In this document: piece after piece, positions 8,718-17,574 of the stretch | Layout of the letters: every line of letters begins with the position of its first letter | Position numbering within the stretch: position 1 is the stretch's first letter | DNA from: Phenylobacterium sp. | GTDB lineage: Bacteria > Pseudomonadota > Alphaproteobacteria > Caulobacterales > Caulobacteraceae | DNA length: 54,203 bases | Direction of reading: 5' to 3' | NCBI RefSeq assembly: GCF_030693805.1 | Contig: NZ_JAUXZW010000115.1 | Coordinates: 1-54,203 of the forward strand | Program-made: the position numbers and the translations under genes | The notes under the pieces: generated by a model | The model's input: the letters and a program-made list of their open reading frames with translations, nothing else | Databases searched by the model: none | Told to the model about the DNA's origin: nothing

Positions 8718-9536
8718 GTGGCCGCTCGCGCCACCATCGTCGGCGCGGCCGGCTTCGTCGGCGGCCGGTTGAGGGAGAGGCTGGAGCGCGAGGGCGTCGA
8801 GGTTTTCACCCCCGCCAAGGGCGACCAGACGCTGTTCGAGCGCGACCTTGGCGTCGTCTACTACTGCGCCGGCCTGACCGCCGACTACGCCCAGCGGCCG
8901 TTCGACACCGTTGAGGCGCATGCCACGCTGGTCGCCGAGATCGCCGCCCGGGCGAGCTTCGAGCGCTTCGTCTACACGTCCTCCACAAGGCTCTACGACG
9001 CCGCCGATCGTGGGAGCGGCGACATGCACGAGGATCTGCCGCTGGCGCTGCGGCCGGCCGAGCCGCGCCACATCTACGACCTCAGCAAGGCGTTGGGCGA
9101 GAACATCGCACTGACCCAGATGACGGGACGCGGCGGCGTCGCCAGGCTGTCCAACGTGTTCGGCTGGCGTGACGGGGACCCAGGGTTCCTCTCCGAATGG
9201 CTGGTCGCCGCACGCGGCGGCCGCGCGCTGACCCTGCAATCCAGCCCGCACATCGCGCGCGATTACATCCATGTGGACGATGTGGTCGAAGCTCTGATCG
9301 CCATAGTTGCAGCGCCGGAACCTGGCGTCATCAACGTCGCCGGCGGCGCGCTCACCACCAACGCCGAGCTCGCGGCGCAGTTCGCCGAGGAGGGCTGGCG
9401 GGTGACCTTTACCGGCCAGGCCAACCCGCCCGCGCCGCCCAACGCCGACATCGCCCGCCTGCGGGCGCTTGGCGTAATCCCTCGCAGCGTGAAGGATGTG
9501 GTGCGCGGCTATCTGCGTACGGAGGCGCTGGCGTGA
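8718..9536 (+). CDS. NAD-dependent epimerase/dehydratase (SDR), probable 4-ketoreductase, 272 aa
   Basis: An extended short-chain dehydrogenase. The N-terminal Rossmann motif is VGAAGFVGG, the active-site serines sit in FVYTSSTRLYDAA, and the catalytic YxxxK is IYDLSKALGE. At 272 residues it is shorter than the dehydratases and resembles sugar-nucleotide 4-ketoreductases. A 4-keto reduction is the step otherwise missing in the CDP-sugar pathway of this operon, so that is the most likely job (inference from context). It starts with GTG at 8718, 4 bases after the FkbM stop. Its stop overlaps the start of the acyltransferase gene (GTGA, 9533-9536). Confidence 0.85.
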   Translation: MAARATIVGAAGFVGGRLRERLEREGVEVFTPAKGDQTLFERDLGVVYYCAGLTADYAQRPFDTVEAHATLVAEIAARASFERFVYTSSTRLYDAADRGSGDMHEDLPLALRPAEPRHIYDLSKALGENIALTQMTGRGGVARLSNVFGWRDGDPGFLSEWLVAARGGRALTLQSSPHIARDYIHVDDVVEALIAIVAAPEPGVINVAGGALTTNAELAAQFAEEGWRVTFTGQANPPAPPNADIARLRALGVIPRSVKDVVRGYLRTEALA

Positions 9537-10186
9537 AGCTGATCGACCACACACGTTCCAGTCTCGTGGACTATACCGCCGCCCAGTGCGCGAACCTGAT
9601 CCCCGATGGTCGCACCGAGGCGTTCCGCGACATCGTCGACGCCCATCTCGACGAGGCGCTGGAGCGGCTGCATCGCTGCATCAACGCCTGCGCACCCTGG
9701 CGACCGGACCAGTTCAACTATCTGCAGTCGTCGCAGTACTGCATCTACCTCTACTACCTCGCCAACACGATCTGGCGGCGGTCCGGCGACACCGGCGCGC
9801 CCACGCGATTGTTCCTGATGAACAAGGCGCTGAACGGCATCGACCTGTTCTACGAGATCGCCATGCCGGAGGAGTTTTACATCGGTCACAGCGTCGGCAT
9901 CGTCCTGGCCAAGGCGACCTACGGCAACCGGCTGGTGCTCTATCAGAACGTCAACGTCGGCCGTCACCTGTCCGACATCCCGGTGATCGGCGACCGGGTG
10001 GTGCTCTATCCCGACAGCTCGGTGGTCGGCCGCGCAGTGATCGAAGACGGCGCCGTGCTGTCGCAAGGCGTGCGGGTGATCAACCGTACAGCGCCCGCCG
10101 GCTCCATGGTGTTCGCGGCGGAGCGTGGCGAACTCGCCTTTCGGCCTGCGCCCGCCGACCTGCTGAAGCAATACTTCCGCGATTAA
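9533..10186 (+). CDS. Serine acetyltransferase-like hexapeptide-repeat acyltransferase, 217 aa
   Basis: A left-handed beta-helix acyltransferase, probably acetyl-CoA dependent. The C-terminal half holds imperfect hexapeptide turns (IGHSVGIVLAKATYGNRLVL, VNVGRH, IGDRVVLYPDSSVVGRAVIEDGAVLSQG). The catalytic-type His would be in IGHSVG. The N-terminal 120 residues are helical, as in serine acetyltransferases, but cysteine genes are absent nearby and the operon context points to O- or N-acetylation of a surface sugar. I chose the GTG at 9533, which overlaps the SDR stop (GTGA); the frame is open much further upstream, but only as a shadow of the SDR gene. It is the last gene of the operon and overlaps the end of the convergent diguanylate cyclase gene by 4 bases. 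Confidence 0.75.
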   Translation: MKLIDHTRSSLVDYTAAQCANLIPDGRTEAFRDIVDAHLDEALERLHRCINACAPWRPDQFNYLQSSQYCIYLYYLANTIWRRSGDTGAPTRLFLMNKALNGIDLFYEIAMPEEFYIGHSVGIVLAKATYGNRLVLYQNVNVGRHLSDIPVIGDRVVLYPDSSVVGRAVIEDGAVLSQGVRVINRTAPAGSMVFAAERGELAFRPAPADLLKQYFRD

Positions 10187-12003
10187 GCTGACGCGGTGAT
10201 GGCCGGGCGTTCGTCCATCCGCGTCGCGGCTACGACCACCTGGTTTCGTCCGCCCTGCTTTGCACGCAGAAGCGCCGCGTCCGCCGTCTGGGTCAGGCGA
10301 TCGCGCGGACAATGAACAGGCGCGGTGGCGACGCCGACAGACGCTGTGATCGATCCAAGCGCCTTGCCGTCGTGGACGACATGAAGTGCGGCTATGCGTG
10401 TGCGCACCTCTTCCGCGCGTTCCGCCGCCTGGTCGACATCCATCCCGGGCATGAGCATCAGGAACTCTTCGCCGCCATAACGGAACACCAGGTTTCCTTC
10501 GCGGATCGATCGCTGGAGGGTCGCCCCCACTGCGCGCAGCACAGCGTCGCCGGCGTCATGGCCGTGGTCGTCGTTGAAGCGCTTGAAATGGTCGATGTCG
10601 ATCATGGCGCAGCTGATCGGAGCGCCGTGGCGCTCGGACTCGGTGAGCTGGACCTCCAGCATGGTGTCGAGCTGTCGCCGGTTGGCGAGCTTGGTCAGGG
10701 GATCGGCCATCGCCAGGTCACGGAGGGCGTCGCGCAGGCGCAGGTTGTCCAAGGCCAGGGCGATGTTCTCGGCGAGCATCTTGAGATAGACGTCGCGCCC
10801 GTCCGACAGGCGCCTGCCGGGAAGCGGCTCGAAGTACAGCAGGCCGAACGCGCCCTGCTGGGCGGTCAGAGGCATGCAGAGGCTTTCCGGGACGTGGTCT
10901 CCCGACCATTCGAGGTGCCCGCAGGGGACATCCACATGGCCGTCGCTCGCCCGGTGCTCGTTGCCACGCCGCAGCCCCCAGCATGACAGGGGCGAGAACT
11001 CGGCGCGCGAATGCACGGGGTCCAGCCACGAGCAGCCCTCGACCAGGACGTTGCGGGAACTGTCGAGCAGATAGAGGCGGCCCGCGAGTTCGGGCATCAC
11101 CTCGGGGGCGAAGCGTTGGATCACGCCCTCCAGGTCAGCCAGGGTGTCGCACCGCTGCATCCGCTGGGTCATGCGCGAGATCAGGTCGCGCATCGCGCGG
11201 TCCGCGTCGCGTTCCTGCTCCAGCCGCTGGCGCTCGATGCCGTTCTCGCGGAACACGCGCAGGGCCTGGGCCATGTCGCCGATCTCGTCGATCTGTTCGT
11301 ACTCGGGCGGCTCGGCGGCATAGTCCTGGGCGGCCAGACGGCTCACCACGTCGCTGAGTTTGACGACGGGACGCAGCACGCGCTGGCGGAACACGAAGAA
11401 CAGCACGCAAAGGAACAGGAAGCCTGTGCCGCCCAGCACGACCTCCGACGCCGTGCGCCAGAGTTTCGACGTGCTGATCGCCGCCTTCACCTCGGCGTCG
11501 GTGCGCTGATCGATCCGGTACTGGAAGCGCTCGATATCGCTGCGGACACGATCCAGCTCGCGCTCGTATTCGGACGCGAAGAGGATGTTGATGGCGGTGG
11601 TGCGATCGCCAGTCTCGGCTGCGGTGAGGGCCTGCTGCTGCTCATCCTGCAGAGCGTCCGTCCAGCGGAGCGCATCCCGGAGCGCATTCAGCTCGTCCGC
11701 ACCCGCCCCGGCGTCCCGGATGTGTTTAACGCGATCTTCGACCACGCGAAGACGTTTGAGCTCGTGGCGGTAGGCCGCCAAGGCCGAGGCGTCGCCGGCG
11801 ACCGCGTATTGGCGCGCCAATGCGCTCAAGGCGAAGACCTCCTCGGAGATCATCGATGTGGCGTGATCGAGTTCGTAGCGCTGGGCGACGGCGGCTCGCT
11901 CGCGGTCCTGGGCGGCTGACGCCAGCAGCATGGTCGAACAGGAGGCGAGGGCGAGCGCCACTGTGCAACCGTAGGCCCAGTTGGTGATGGTGGCTAAACG
12001 CAT
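10183..12003 (-). CDS. Membrane diguanylate cyclase: HAMP-GAF-GGDEF, 606 aa
   Basis: Makes cyclic di-GMP from two GTP. The order is TM helix 1 (about residues 9-31), a periplasmic helical sensor region of about 155 residues, TM helix 2 (about 187-207), HAMP (VLRPVVKLSDVV onward), a GAF-like domain (about 280-420) and a GGDEF domain from DPLTKLANRR. The active-site motif is intact as FRYGGEEF (about residues 505-512). The inhibitory I-site, normally RxxD five residues before it, reads REGN, so product inhibition is probably lost. There is no EAL domain. It sits between the two surface-glycan gene groups, so it may control surface polysaccharide or attachment, which is inference from position. 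Confidence 0.92.
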   Translation of the reverse strand: MRLATITNWAYGCTVALALASCSTMLLASAAQDRERAAVAQRYELDHATSMISEEVFALSALARQYAVAGDASALAAYRHELKRLRVVEDRVKHIRDAGAGADELNALRDALRWTDALQDEQQQALTAAETGDRTTAINILFASEYERELDRVRSDIERFQYRIDQRTDAEVKAAISTSKLWRTASEVVLGGTGFLFLCVLFFVFRQRVLRPVVKLSDVVSRLAAQDYAAEPPEYEQIDEIGDMAQALRVFRENGIERQRLEQERDADRAMRDLISRMTQRMQRCDTLADLEGVIQRFAPEVMPELAGRLYLLDSSRNVLVEGCSWLDPVHSRAEFSPLSCWGLRRGNEHRASDGHVDVPCGHLEWSGDHVPESLCMPLTAQQGAFGLLYFEPLPGRRLSDGRDVYLKMLAENIALALDNLRLRDALRDLAMADPLTKLANRRQLDTMLEVQLTESERHGAPISCAMIDIDHFKRFNDDHGHDAGDAVLRAVGATLQRSIREGNLVFRYGGEEFLMLMPGMDVDQAAERAEEVRTRIAALHVVHDGKALGSITASVGVATAPVHCPRDRLTQTADAALLRAKQGGRNQVVVAATRMDERPAITASA

Positions 12004-12005
12004 GA

Positions 12006-12024
12006 ACTCGCTTATAGGGCGAGT
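12006..12024. promoter_or_regulatory. Inverted repeat in the 5' leader of the diguanylate cyclase gene
   Basis: Six-base arms ACTCGC and GCGAGT flank a 7-base centre (TTATAGG). It lies 3 bases before the minus-strand ATG at 12003, where it could be an operator or an RNA hairpin that hides the ribosome binding site. On the minus strand the centre contains a TATAAG that could serve as a -10 element, but I see no matching -35. Function is unproven. Confidence 0.3.
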
Positions 12025-12070
12025 GAGGCGCCTGAACGATTAACGCCCTGACGCCGGTTCCCGCGCCCTG

Positions 12071-14341
12071 CTAGCCCTGAACGGCGCTGGCGATCAGATC
12101 GAAGAAGTCACGGGTGAAGGTCTCGCCCTGGCCGAGCGGACTGGCGCGCAGACGCTGGCGCAGACCGGAGCGCAGCCCGGCCAACCGCGCGCGATCGGCC
12201 GCTAGGGCCACGGCGGTCTCCACAAACTCCGCTACGCTGACGCTCGACAGTTCGCCCAGCCCGGCGTTGGTCAGGATCGAGTGGCTGAGCCGCTCGAACA
12301 CCGCTTCGCCGCGTAGGGAGATGACCGGAACGCCCATCCACAACGCTTCGCAGGTGGTGGTGCCGCCGGTGAGCGGGAAGGTGTCGAGCGAGACGTCCAT
12401 GCGCCCGTAGTGCTGCAGGTGGTCGCCCCACGACGGCTGAAACAGCAGGCGCTGCTCCGCGACCCCGGCCTCGGCGAAGGCGCGGCGCATGTTGTCGCGG
12501 AAGGCCGGCGCGGCGGCTTCCGGGCGCACGAACAGGAAGCGGGCGTCGGGCGTGCGCGCCACCACCTGCGCCCAGGCTTGCAGCATCGGGCGGGTGTACT
12601 TGTTCGGATTGTTGGCTGTGCCGAAGGTGATGAAGCGGTTGGCGTCCTGCGGCGGAGCGCCGACCGGTGGGTGATCGGTGAACGCCTGGGCGCCCAGCGC
12701 CAGCCAGGTGCTGGGCATGATCAGCGGACGCTCGACCAGAAGCCCCGGATCGCCAGGCCGAAGGTGCGGATCGAGGATCAGGTGGTCGATGTCGGCGAGG
12801 CCCACCGAATGAGGGTAGCCCAGCCAGCTCGCCTGAACCCGGGCCGGGCGATAGGCCATCACCTGCACGTGGTTCCAGCGGGTCGTGGCGCCCATCTCGA
12901 TCAGCATGTCGAGGCCGTCGGCGGCGATCGCCTGGGCCGCGTCGCGCTCGGCCGCGCCGGGCATGACCCGAAAGCCTTCGATCTGGCCGGCGATGCGCGC
13001 CTGCACCGCATCCGCCTCGCCGGGAAAGAACGAGTAGGCGTAAAGGTCGAACCGGTCGCGGTCGTAATGCTCGAACAGCCCTTGCGCGAAATGGCCGACG
13101 GCATGGCGGCGCAGGTCCGAGGATAGGAAGCCGATCCGCAGCTTCTCGCGCGGCGCCCTGGGTCGGCGCTCCACCGGATTGCGCGCCGCACGTCGCTCGA
13201 TCGGGGCCGCCCACATCCGGTGCTGGTGCAGCAGCTCCCGCCGATCTTGCGCCGTGCGCACCCGTGGCAACTGCGAGAGCAGGGCGGCGTGCTGGCCGTT
13301 CAGCGCCCAGTAGCGACCGAGCGTTTCGAAGCCCCCCACCGCTTCGGCGGCGTCGACGTCGCCGGCCTGGGCGAGGATGCCGCGCAGGACGAAGGCATGC
13401 TCCACGGGCGCAGGCCCGCCACGCGCCGTCATGGCGCGCGCCGCCTCATAGGCCGGCTGCAGAAGGTCGGACCGTCCGACCCCCGCCGCCCGCGACTGGG
13501 CGTGCGCCAGCGCCAGGCGATGAAGGGCGGAGTTGGGCGCGGCGGCGACACCACGTTCGGCATGCGCGAGGGAGGCTGCGAGGTCGCTGTCCAGCAGCAG
13601 CCGGGCCAGCTGCAGATGCGCCCAGGCCGCGTCGGGCCGGGTGCGCAGCGCGGCCTCGAGGCAGGCACGCGCCTCGTCGGCCCGGCCGGCGCGGATCAGG
13701 ACCTCGGCGCGCCGTTCCACCAGCCGCGGCGCATCCGGCAGCGGCGCTTGCGCGGCGTCGAGGATGGACAGCGCCTCCTCGTGTCGCTGGCGCTCGCTGG
13801 CCAGCATCGCGCGATCGCGCCAGGCTTCGATGAACCGGGGATCGCAGCGCAGGGCTTCGGCGAGCGCCGCGTCGGCCGCTTCCAACTCGCCCAGGTGACG
13901 CTGAGCGCGGCCCATCATGTGGTGCAACTGGGCGTCGTCGGGATGGGCCGCCAGCAACTGGCTGAGAATCTCGGCGGCGGCGGCGCCGTCACCGCGGTCG
14001 TTGTGGACGTTGGCCAGATTGTACAGCGGTCCCGGATCGCCCAGGCGAAGGGTGTGGGCGGTCGTCAGCGCCTCGACCGCCTCGTCGAAGCGGCGTTGGC
14101 GCCGCAGAGCCACGCCCAGCGCTTGCCGCAGGTCGAAATCCTCGCCCAGCGTTTCCAGCCCGCGCCGCGCCCAGGTCTCGGCTGCATCGGCGCGTCCCGT
14201 CTGGATGAAGCCGGCGCAGAGACGGGCGATCAGCCCTGCGGCCACTGGCTCGCCGGCGGCCAGGGCCGCGTCCAGCGCCTGCGCGGCGCCGGCCAGATCA
14301 CCGGCCGCCAGGGCCGGCTCGGCGTCGCCTGGCGGGGTCAT
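12071..14341 (-). CDS. TPR-containing GT41 (O-GlcNAc transferase/SPINDLY-like) protein, 756 aa
   Basis: A protein-modifying glycosyltransferase candidate. Residues 1 to about 390 are TPR-like helical repeats (for example the ETWARRGLETLGEDFDLRQA and ALTTAHTLRLGDPGPLYNLA units). The catalytic GT41 region begins near residue 400 with LRIGFLSSDLRRHAVGHF, containing the catalytic-type His. It continues with QASWLGYPHSVGLADIDH, FGTANNPNKYTRPML (the Lys that contacts UDP in OGT) and LDTFPLTGGTTTCEALWMGVP. ATG at 14341 was chosen because it lies 4 bases after the stop of the upstream paralogue; the frame is open 35 codons further back, but those overlap the paralogue. It likely glycosylates Ser/Thr of a protein partner selected by the TPRs; the substrate is unknown. 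Confidence 0.88.
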   Translation of the reverse strand: MTPPGDAEPALAAGDLAGAAQALDAALAAGEPVAAGLIARLCAGFIQTGRADAAETWARRGLETLGEDFDLRQALGVALRRQRRFDEAVEALTTAHTLRLGDPGPLYNLANVHNDRGDGAAAAEILSQLLAAHPDDAQLHHMMGRAQRHLGELEAADAALAEALRCDPRFIEAWRDRAMLASERQRHEEALSILDAAQAPLPDAPRLVERRAEVLIRAGRADEARACLEAALRTRPDAAWAHLQLARLLLDSDLAASLAHAERGVAAAPNSALHRLALAHAQSRAAGVGRSDLLQPAYEAARAMTARGGPAPVEHAFVLRGILAQAGDVDAAEAVGGFETLGRYWALNGQHAALLSQLPRVRTAQDRRELLHQHRMWAAPIERRAARNPVERRPRAPREKLRIGFLSSDLRRHAVGHFAQGLFEHYDRDRFDLYAYSFFPGEADAVQARIAGQIEGFRVMPGAAERDAAQAIAADGLDMLIEMGATTRWNHVQVMAYRPARVQASWLGYPHSVGLADIDHLILDPHLRPGDPGLLVERPLIMPSTWLALGAQAFTDHPPVGAPPQDANRFITFGTANNPNKYTRPMLQAWAQVVARTPDARFLFVRPEAAAPAFRDNMRRAFAEAGVAEQRLLFQPSWGDHLQHYGRMDVSLDTFPLTGGTTTCEALWMGVPVISLRGEAVFERLSHSILTNAGLGELSSVSVAEFVETAVALAADRARLAGLRSGLRQRLRASPLGQGETFTRDFFDLIASAVQG

Positions 14342-14345
14342 CGGC

Positions 14346-16652
14346 TCACGCCGTCTCGCGCACGCCCAAGCGGCTTTGGACGGTGCTGGCCACCAGGTCG
14401 TAGAAGTCCCTGGCGAACTGTTCGTTCTGGCCCAGCGGGCTTGCACGCATGCGCTCGCGCAAGCTGTGGCGCAGCGCGAGGCGCTGGTCCCGGTCCGCGG
14501 CCAGGTCCACCGCGATCCTCACGAAGTCGTCGAGGTTGTCGGCGATATGGTGGGCGAGGCCGAGGTTGGTCAGGATCGAACCGCTGAGCCGTTCGAACAG
14601 CGCCTTGCCGCGCAGGTTGACCACCGGCACGCCCATCCACAGCGCCTCGCAGGTGGTGGTCCCGCCGGTCAGCGGGAACGGGTCCAGGGTGATGTCGATC
14701 TCGTTGTAGTAGGCCATATGCAGGCCACGCACGACACGGTGGACGATGCGATCGGCCGAGACGCCCTCGGCGGCGAAGTACTTTTCGATGTTCTTGCGGA
14801 ATGTCTCCGACCCGCCCTCGGGGCGCACGAACTGGAAGCGCGAGCCAGGGACGGCGGCGACCACCCTGGCCCAGGCGCGGAGCACGGCCTCGCTGTACTT
14901 GTGCGGGTTGTTGGCGGTGCCGAAGGTGATGCAGCCAGCAGCGTCCTGCGGCAGGCCCTCGTTGATCTTGTAGTTCTCGGAGAATGCGCGCCGCCCGAGC
15001 GCCAGCCAGGTCTTGGGCATGACCATCGGCGTTTCGATCAGCAGCTTGGGGTCCTCGGGCACGAGGTTCGGATCGAGCACGATGTAGTCGATGGCGCTCA
15101 GGCCCGCCGAGTGCGGATAGCCCAGCCAGCTCGCCTGCAGCCGGGCCGGCCTGTAGGCCATCACCTCCAGCTTGTTCATATGGGTCGAACCGCCCAGCTC
15201 GATGAGCATGTCCAGGTCGTCGTCGGCGATCATCTGCGCCGCGGCGTAGCCGGAGATGTCCGGGTTCCACCGATAGCCGGCGACGCGCGAGGCGATGTAC
15301 TTCTGAACCACGTCTTCCTGGCCCTGGTAGAACGAATAGCAGAAGACCTCGAAGCGCTCGTCGTCGAGGTATTCGAATAGCGGATAGGCAAAGTAGCCCA
15401 CCGGATGGCTGCGCAGGTCCGACGACATGAAGCCCAGCCGGATCTTGCCGCCCTCGCGGCGGGCTTTGGCCTTCTTGACCGGCGTGCGGGCCGCCAGCAC
15501 CAGAGCGGCGTCGCCCCAGATCCGGTGCTGTTCCAGCAGTTCGTAGCGGTCTTCATCGTTCTGCACTCTGGCCAGATGCTTCAGCAGCGCCGTATGGCGG
15601 CCCGACTCCGCCCAGCCGCGGCCGAGGTCGCGGAAGCTCCCCAGCGCGTCGAGTTCCTCGAAGGCGCAGACGCGGATCAGCACCTCGTTGGCGACCTTAT
15701 TGAACTTCGGCGTCGGCTCGCCGAGCTTCAGGGCCAGGGTCTCCTGCAGCAGCTTGTAGCCGGCCTCGATGTTGGCGCCCTCGTCGCCGTGGCGTGAGCG
15801 CTCCAGGCTCTCGACCATCGCCATGCGGTATTCGAGGTTGTCAGGCTCCAGCGCGACGGCGCGGCCAAGATGGTCGTTGGCGCGGGCCCGGTCGCGGTCG
15901 GAAATCGACGCGCCCAGGGCGTGTTGCAGCCAGGCCTCGTCGCCGTAGGTCGGCAACAGCGACGTCAGGAAGTCCTCGGTGGCCTGGGCCAGGCCCATCC
16001 GCCGCAGGATCGAGGCCTTGGCCTCCAGCAGGCGCCGCTCCCCGGGGGCGGCCGCGACGGCGCGCTCGGCGATGTCGACGGCGGCGTCGAAGTTGAGCCG
16101 CTCGCACTCCATGCCGGACCAGTCCATCCAGGCGTCGACGTAGTCCTTCTTCAGCGTCACCGCCTGGCGGCAACGTACCGCCGCCTGGTCGTAACGCTTT
16201 TGGTTGATCAGGGCGCGTCCCAGGCCGCGTTGATATTCGGCGTTACGCGGGTCCAGGCGCACGAGCTTGGAGAACACCGCCTCCGCCGCTGGCCCGTTGG
16301 CCAGGTCGTTGTAGATGTTGCCCTTGTTGATCAACGGCGCGTTGGACTTGGGATTGAGCTTCTGGGCCTGATCCAACGCCTTGATCGCGTCGTCATAGCG
16401 TCGCGCGCGGCGCAGAATGACCCCGTAGAGGTTCCACAGCTCGAACTCCTTGGGGAAGCGGGCGACCGTCTTGCCGGCCCACTCGGCCGCTTCGTCGTAG
16501 CGCTTCGCCTCGTAGAGCTTCAGGCTCAGCACCCGGTAGACCTGCAGGGTCTGGGCGGGGTCTTCGGTCAACACCGTCGACAGCAGGTCGATGGCTTCGG
16601 ACGCCTTGCCGGCTTTCAGAGCGGCGTCCGCCGCCAGCAGCCTGTCGTCCAT
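14346..16652 (-). CDS. TPR-containing GT41 (O-GlcNAc transferase/SPINDLY-like) protein, 768 aa
   Basis: A paralogue of the gene directly downstream. The N-terminal 390 residues are TPR repeats (units such as WNLYGVILRRARRYDDAIKA and LINKGNIYNDLANGPAAEAV). The catalytic half starts near residue 401 with IRLGFMSSDLRSHPVGYF, holding the HPV motif of GT41. It continues with QASWLGYPHSAGLSAIDY, FGTANNPHKYSEAVLRAW and LDPFPLTGGTTTCEALWMGVP. All OGT-type UDP-binding landmarks appear intact. The divergence of the two copies in the TPR half suggests different protein targets. It lies 52 bases downstream of the wecG-like gene, and the spacing to the next GT41 gene is 4 bases, so the three probably form one unit. 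Confidence 0.88.
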   Translation of the reverse strand: MDDRLLAADAALKAGKASEAIDLLSTVLTEDPAQTLQVYRVLSLKLYEAKRYDEAAEWAGKTVARFPKEFELWNLYGVILRRARRYDDAIKALDQAQKLNPKSNAPLINKGNIYNDLANGPAAEAVFSKLVRLDPRNAEYQRGLGRALINQKRYDQAAVRCRQAVTLKKDYVDAWMDWSGMECERLNFDAAVDIAERAVAAAPGERRLLEAKASILRRMGLAQATEDFLTSLLPTYGDEAWLQHALGASISDRDRARANDHLGRAVALEPDNLEYRMAMVESLERSRHGDEGANIEAGYKLLQETLALKLGEPTPKFNKVANEVLIRVCAFEELDALGSFRDLGRGWAESGRHTALLKHLARVQNDEDRYELLEQHRIWGDAALVLAARTPVKKAKARREGGKIRLGFMSSDLRSHPVGYFAYPLFEYLDDERFEVFCYSFYQGQEDVVQKYIASRVAGYRWNPDISGYAAAQMIADDDLDMLIELGGSTHMNKLEVMAYRPARLQASWLGYPHSAGLSAIDYIVLDPNLVPEDPKLLIETPMVMPKTWLALGRRAFSENYKINEGLPQDAAGCITFGTANNPHKYSEAVLRAWARVVAAVPGSRFQFVRPEGGSETFRKNIEKYFAAEGVSADRIVHRVVRGLHMAYYNEIDITLDPFPLTGGTTTCEALWMGVPVVNLRGKALFERLSGSILTNLGLAHHIADNLDDFVRIAVDLAADRDQRLALRHSLRERMRASPLGQNEQFARDFYDLVASTVQSRLGVRETA

Positions 16653-16704
16653 TCGCCGCCTCCGGATTCGCGTCGCGCGCGACCGCGCCTACGCGGCGAA
16701 AGCC

Positions 16705-17538
16705 TTAAGATGTGCGGCGCGCTCTGGCTAGTGTCGCGGCTCCGGTAGAGCCGCGACCCATCAGCCGGTCGCGGACGTCGGCTAGGGCCGCGGGCGCCAG
16801 GAACCACGGCTCGACCAGATAGCGGAACGCCAGACGACGCGGCTGGGTGGCCAGCCGGTAAAGCCATTCCACGCCCGCGCGGCCCATCCATCGCGGCGCG
16901 GCGGACTGCACGCCGGCCTCGTAGTCGTAAGCCGCGCCGACCGAGAACACCGCGCCTCGCGCGAGCTGCGCGCGATGGTCGAGGATCCATTGCTCCTGGC
17001 GCGGCATGCCCATGCCGACAAAGATCACGTCGGGGTCGAACGCGGCGATGCGGGCCAACAGGGCTGCATTGTCAGCAGAGCCTGCCGCGGCGTCGATATA
17101 GCCGTGCTGAGCGGCGAGACGGGCCCCAGGCCATCGGGCGCTCAGCCTGGTGATCGCCGTATCAGCGACGCCCGGTGCGCCGCCGAGATAGAACACGCGC
17201 CAGCCGTGGGCGTCGGCCAGCCGCCAGAAATCCTCGCGCCAGTCCAGATAGGTGCTGCGGTGCGCCCGGCTGACGGGAGCGCCCAGCAGTCGGCCCCAGG
17301 CGATCACCGGCGTCGAATCCACCTCGATCAGGTCGGCCTGGGCGAAGAAGGCGCGCATCGCCGCCGAGCGTCGGCAGAGATAGAGGCTGTGGGCGTTGTG
17401 GTTGGCGATCACCGCCAGGCCGCGGGTCTCGATCACCTGTTGCGTCACGGCCAGCACCTGCGCCGGCGTCACCAGGTCGAATTCCCCGCCAAGGAGGCGC
17501 ACCCTGGGCGCGTCAGCCAGTTCCATGCGCCCGACCAT
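16705..17538 (-). CDS. WecG/TagA/CpsF-family glycosyltransferase, 277 aa
   Basis: A GT26 enzyme that adds a sugar (ManNAc, ManNAcA or hexose in known members) to a lipid-linked first sugar at the inner face of the membrane. Seen motifs are VIANHNAHSLYL, IEVDSTPVIAWG (the acidic active-site region, usually ADG), VFYLGGAPG and the strong family signature IFVGMGMPRQEQWIL. The start may be 17538 or 17526 (both in-frame ATG); I kept the longer. A separate initiating phosphoglycosyltransferase is not in this window. Its place next to GT41 enzymes and near the CDP-sugar operon supports one shared surface-glycan pathway. Confidence 0.9.
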   Translation of the reverse strand: MVGRMELADAPRVRLLGGEFDLVTPAQVLAVTQQVIETRGLAVIANHNAHSLYLCRRSAAMRAFFAQADLIEVDSTPVIAWGRLLGAPVSRAHRSTYLDWREDFWRLADAHGWRVFYLGGAPGVADTAITRLSARWPGARLAAQHGYIDAAAGSADNAALLARIAAFDPDVIFVGMGMPRQEQWILDHRAQLARGAVFSVGAAYDYEAGVQSAAPRWMGRAGVEWLYRLATQPRRLAFRYLVEPWFLAPAALADVRDRLMGRGSTGAATLARARRTS

Positions 17539-17574
17539 GCCATGACCGGTTTGCGGACGCGTTAGGGAACTTGG

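Noticed and set aside
13220-14587. 455-codon plus-strand frame opposite the GT41 gene
   Set aside because: No motif, composition typical of antisense; the minus-strand TPR and GT41 motifs are unambiguous.
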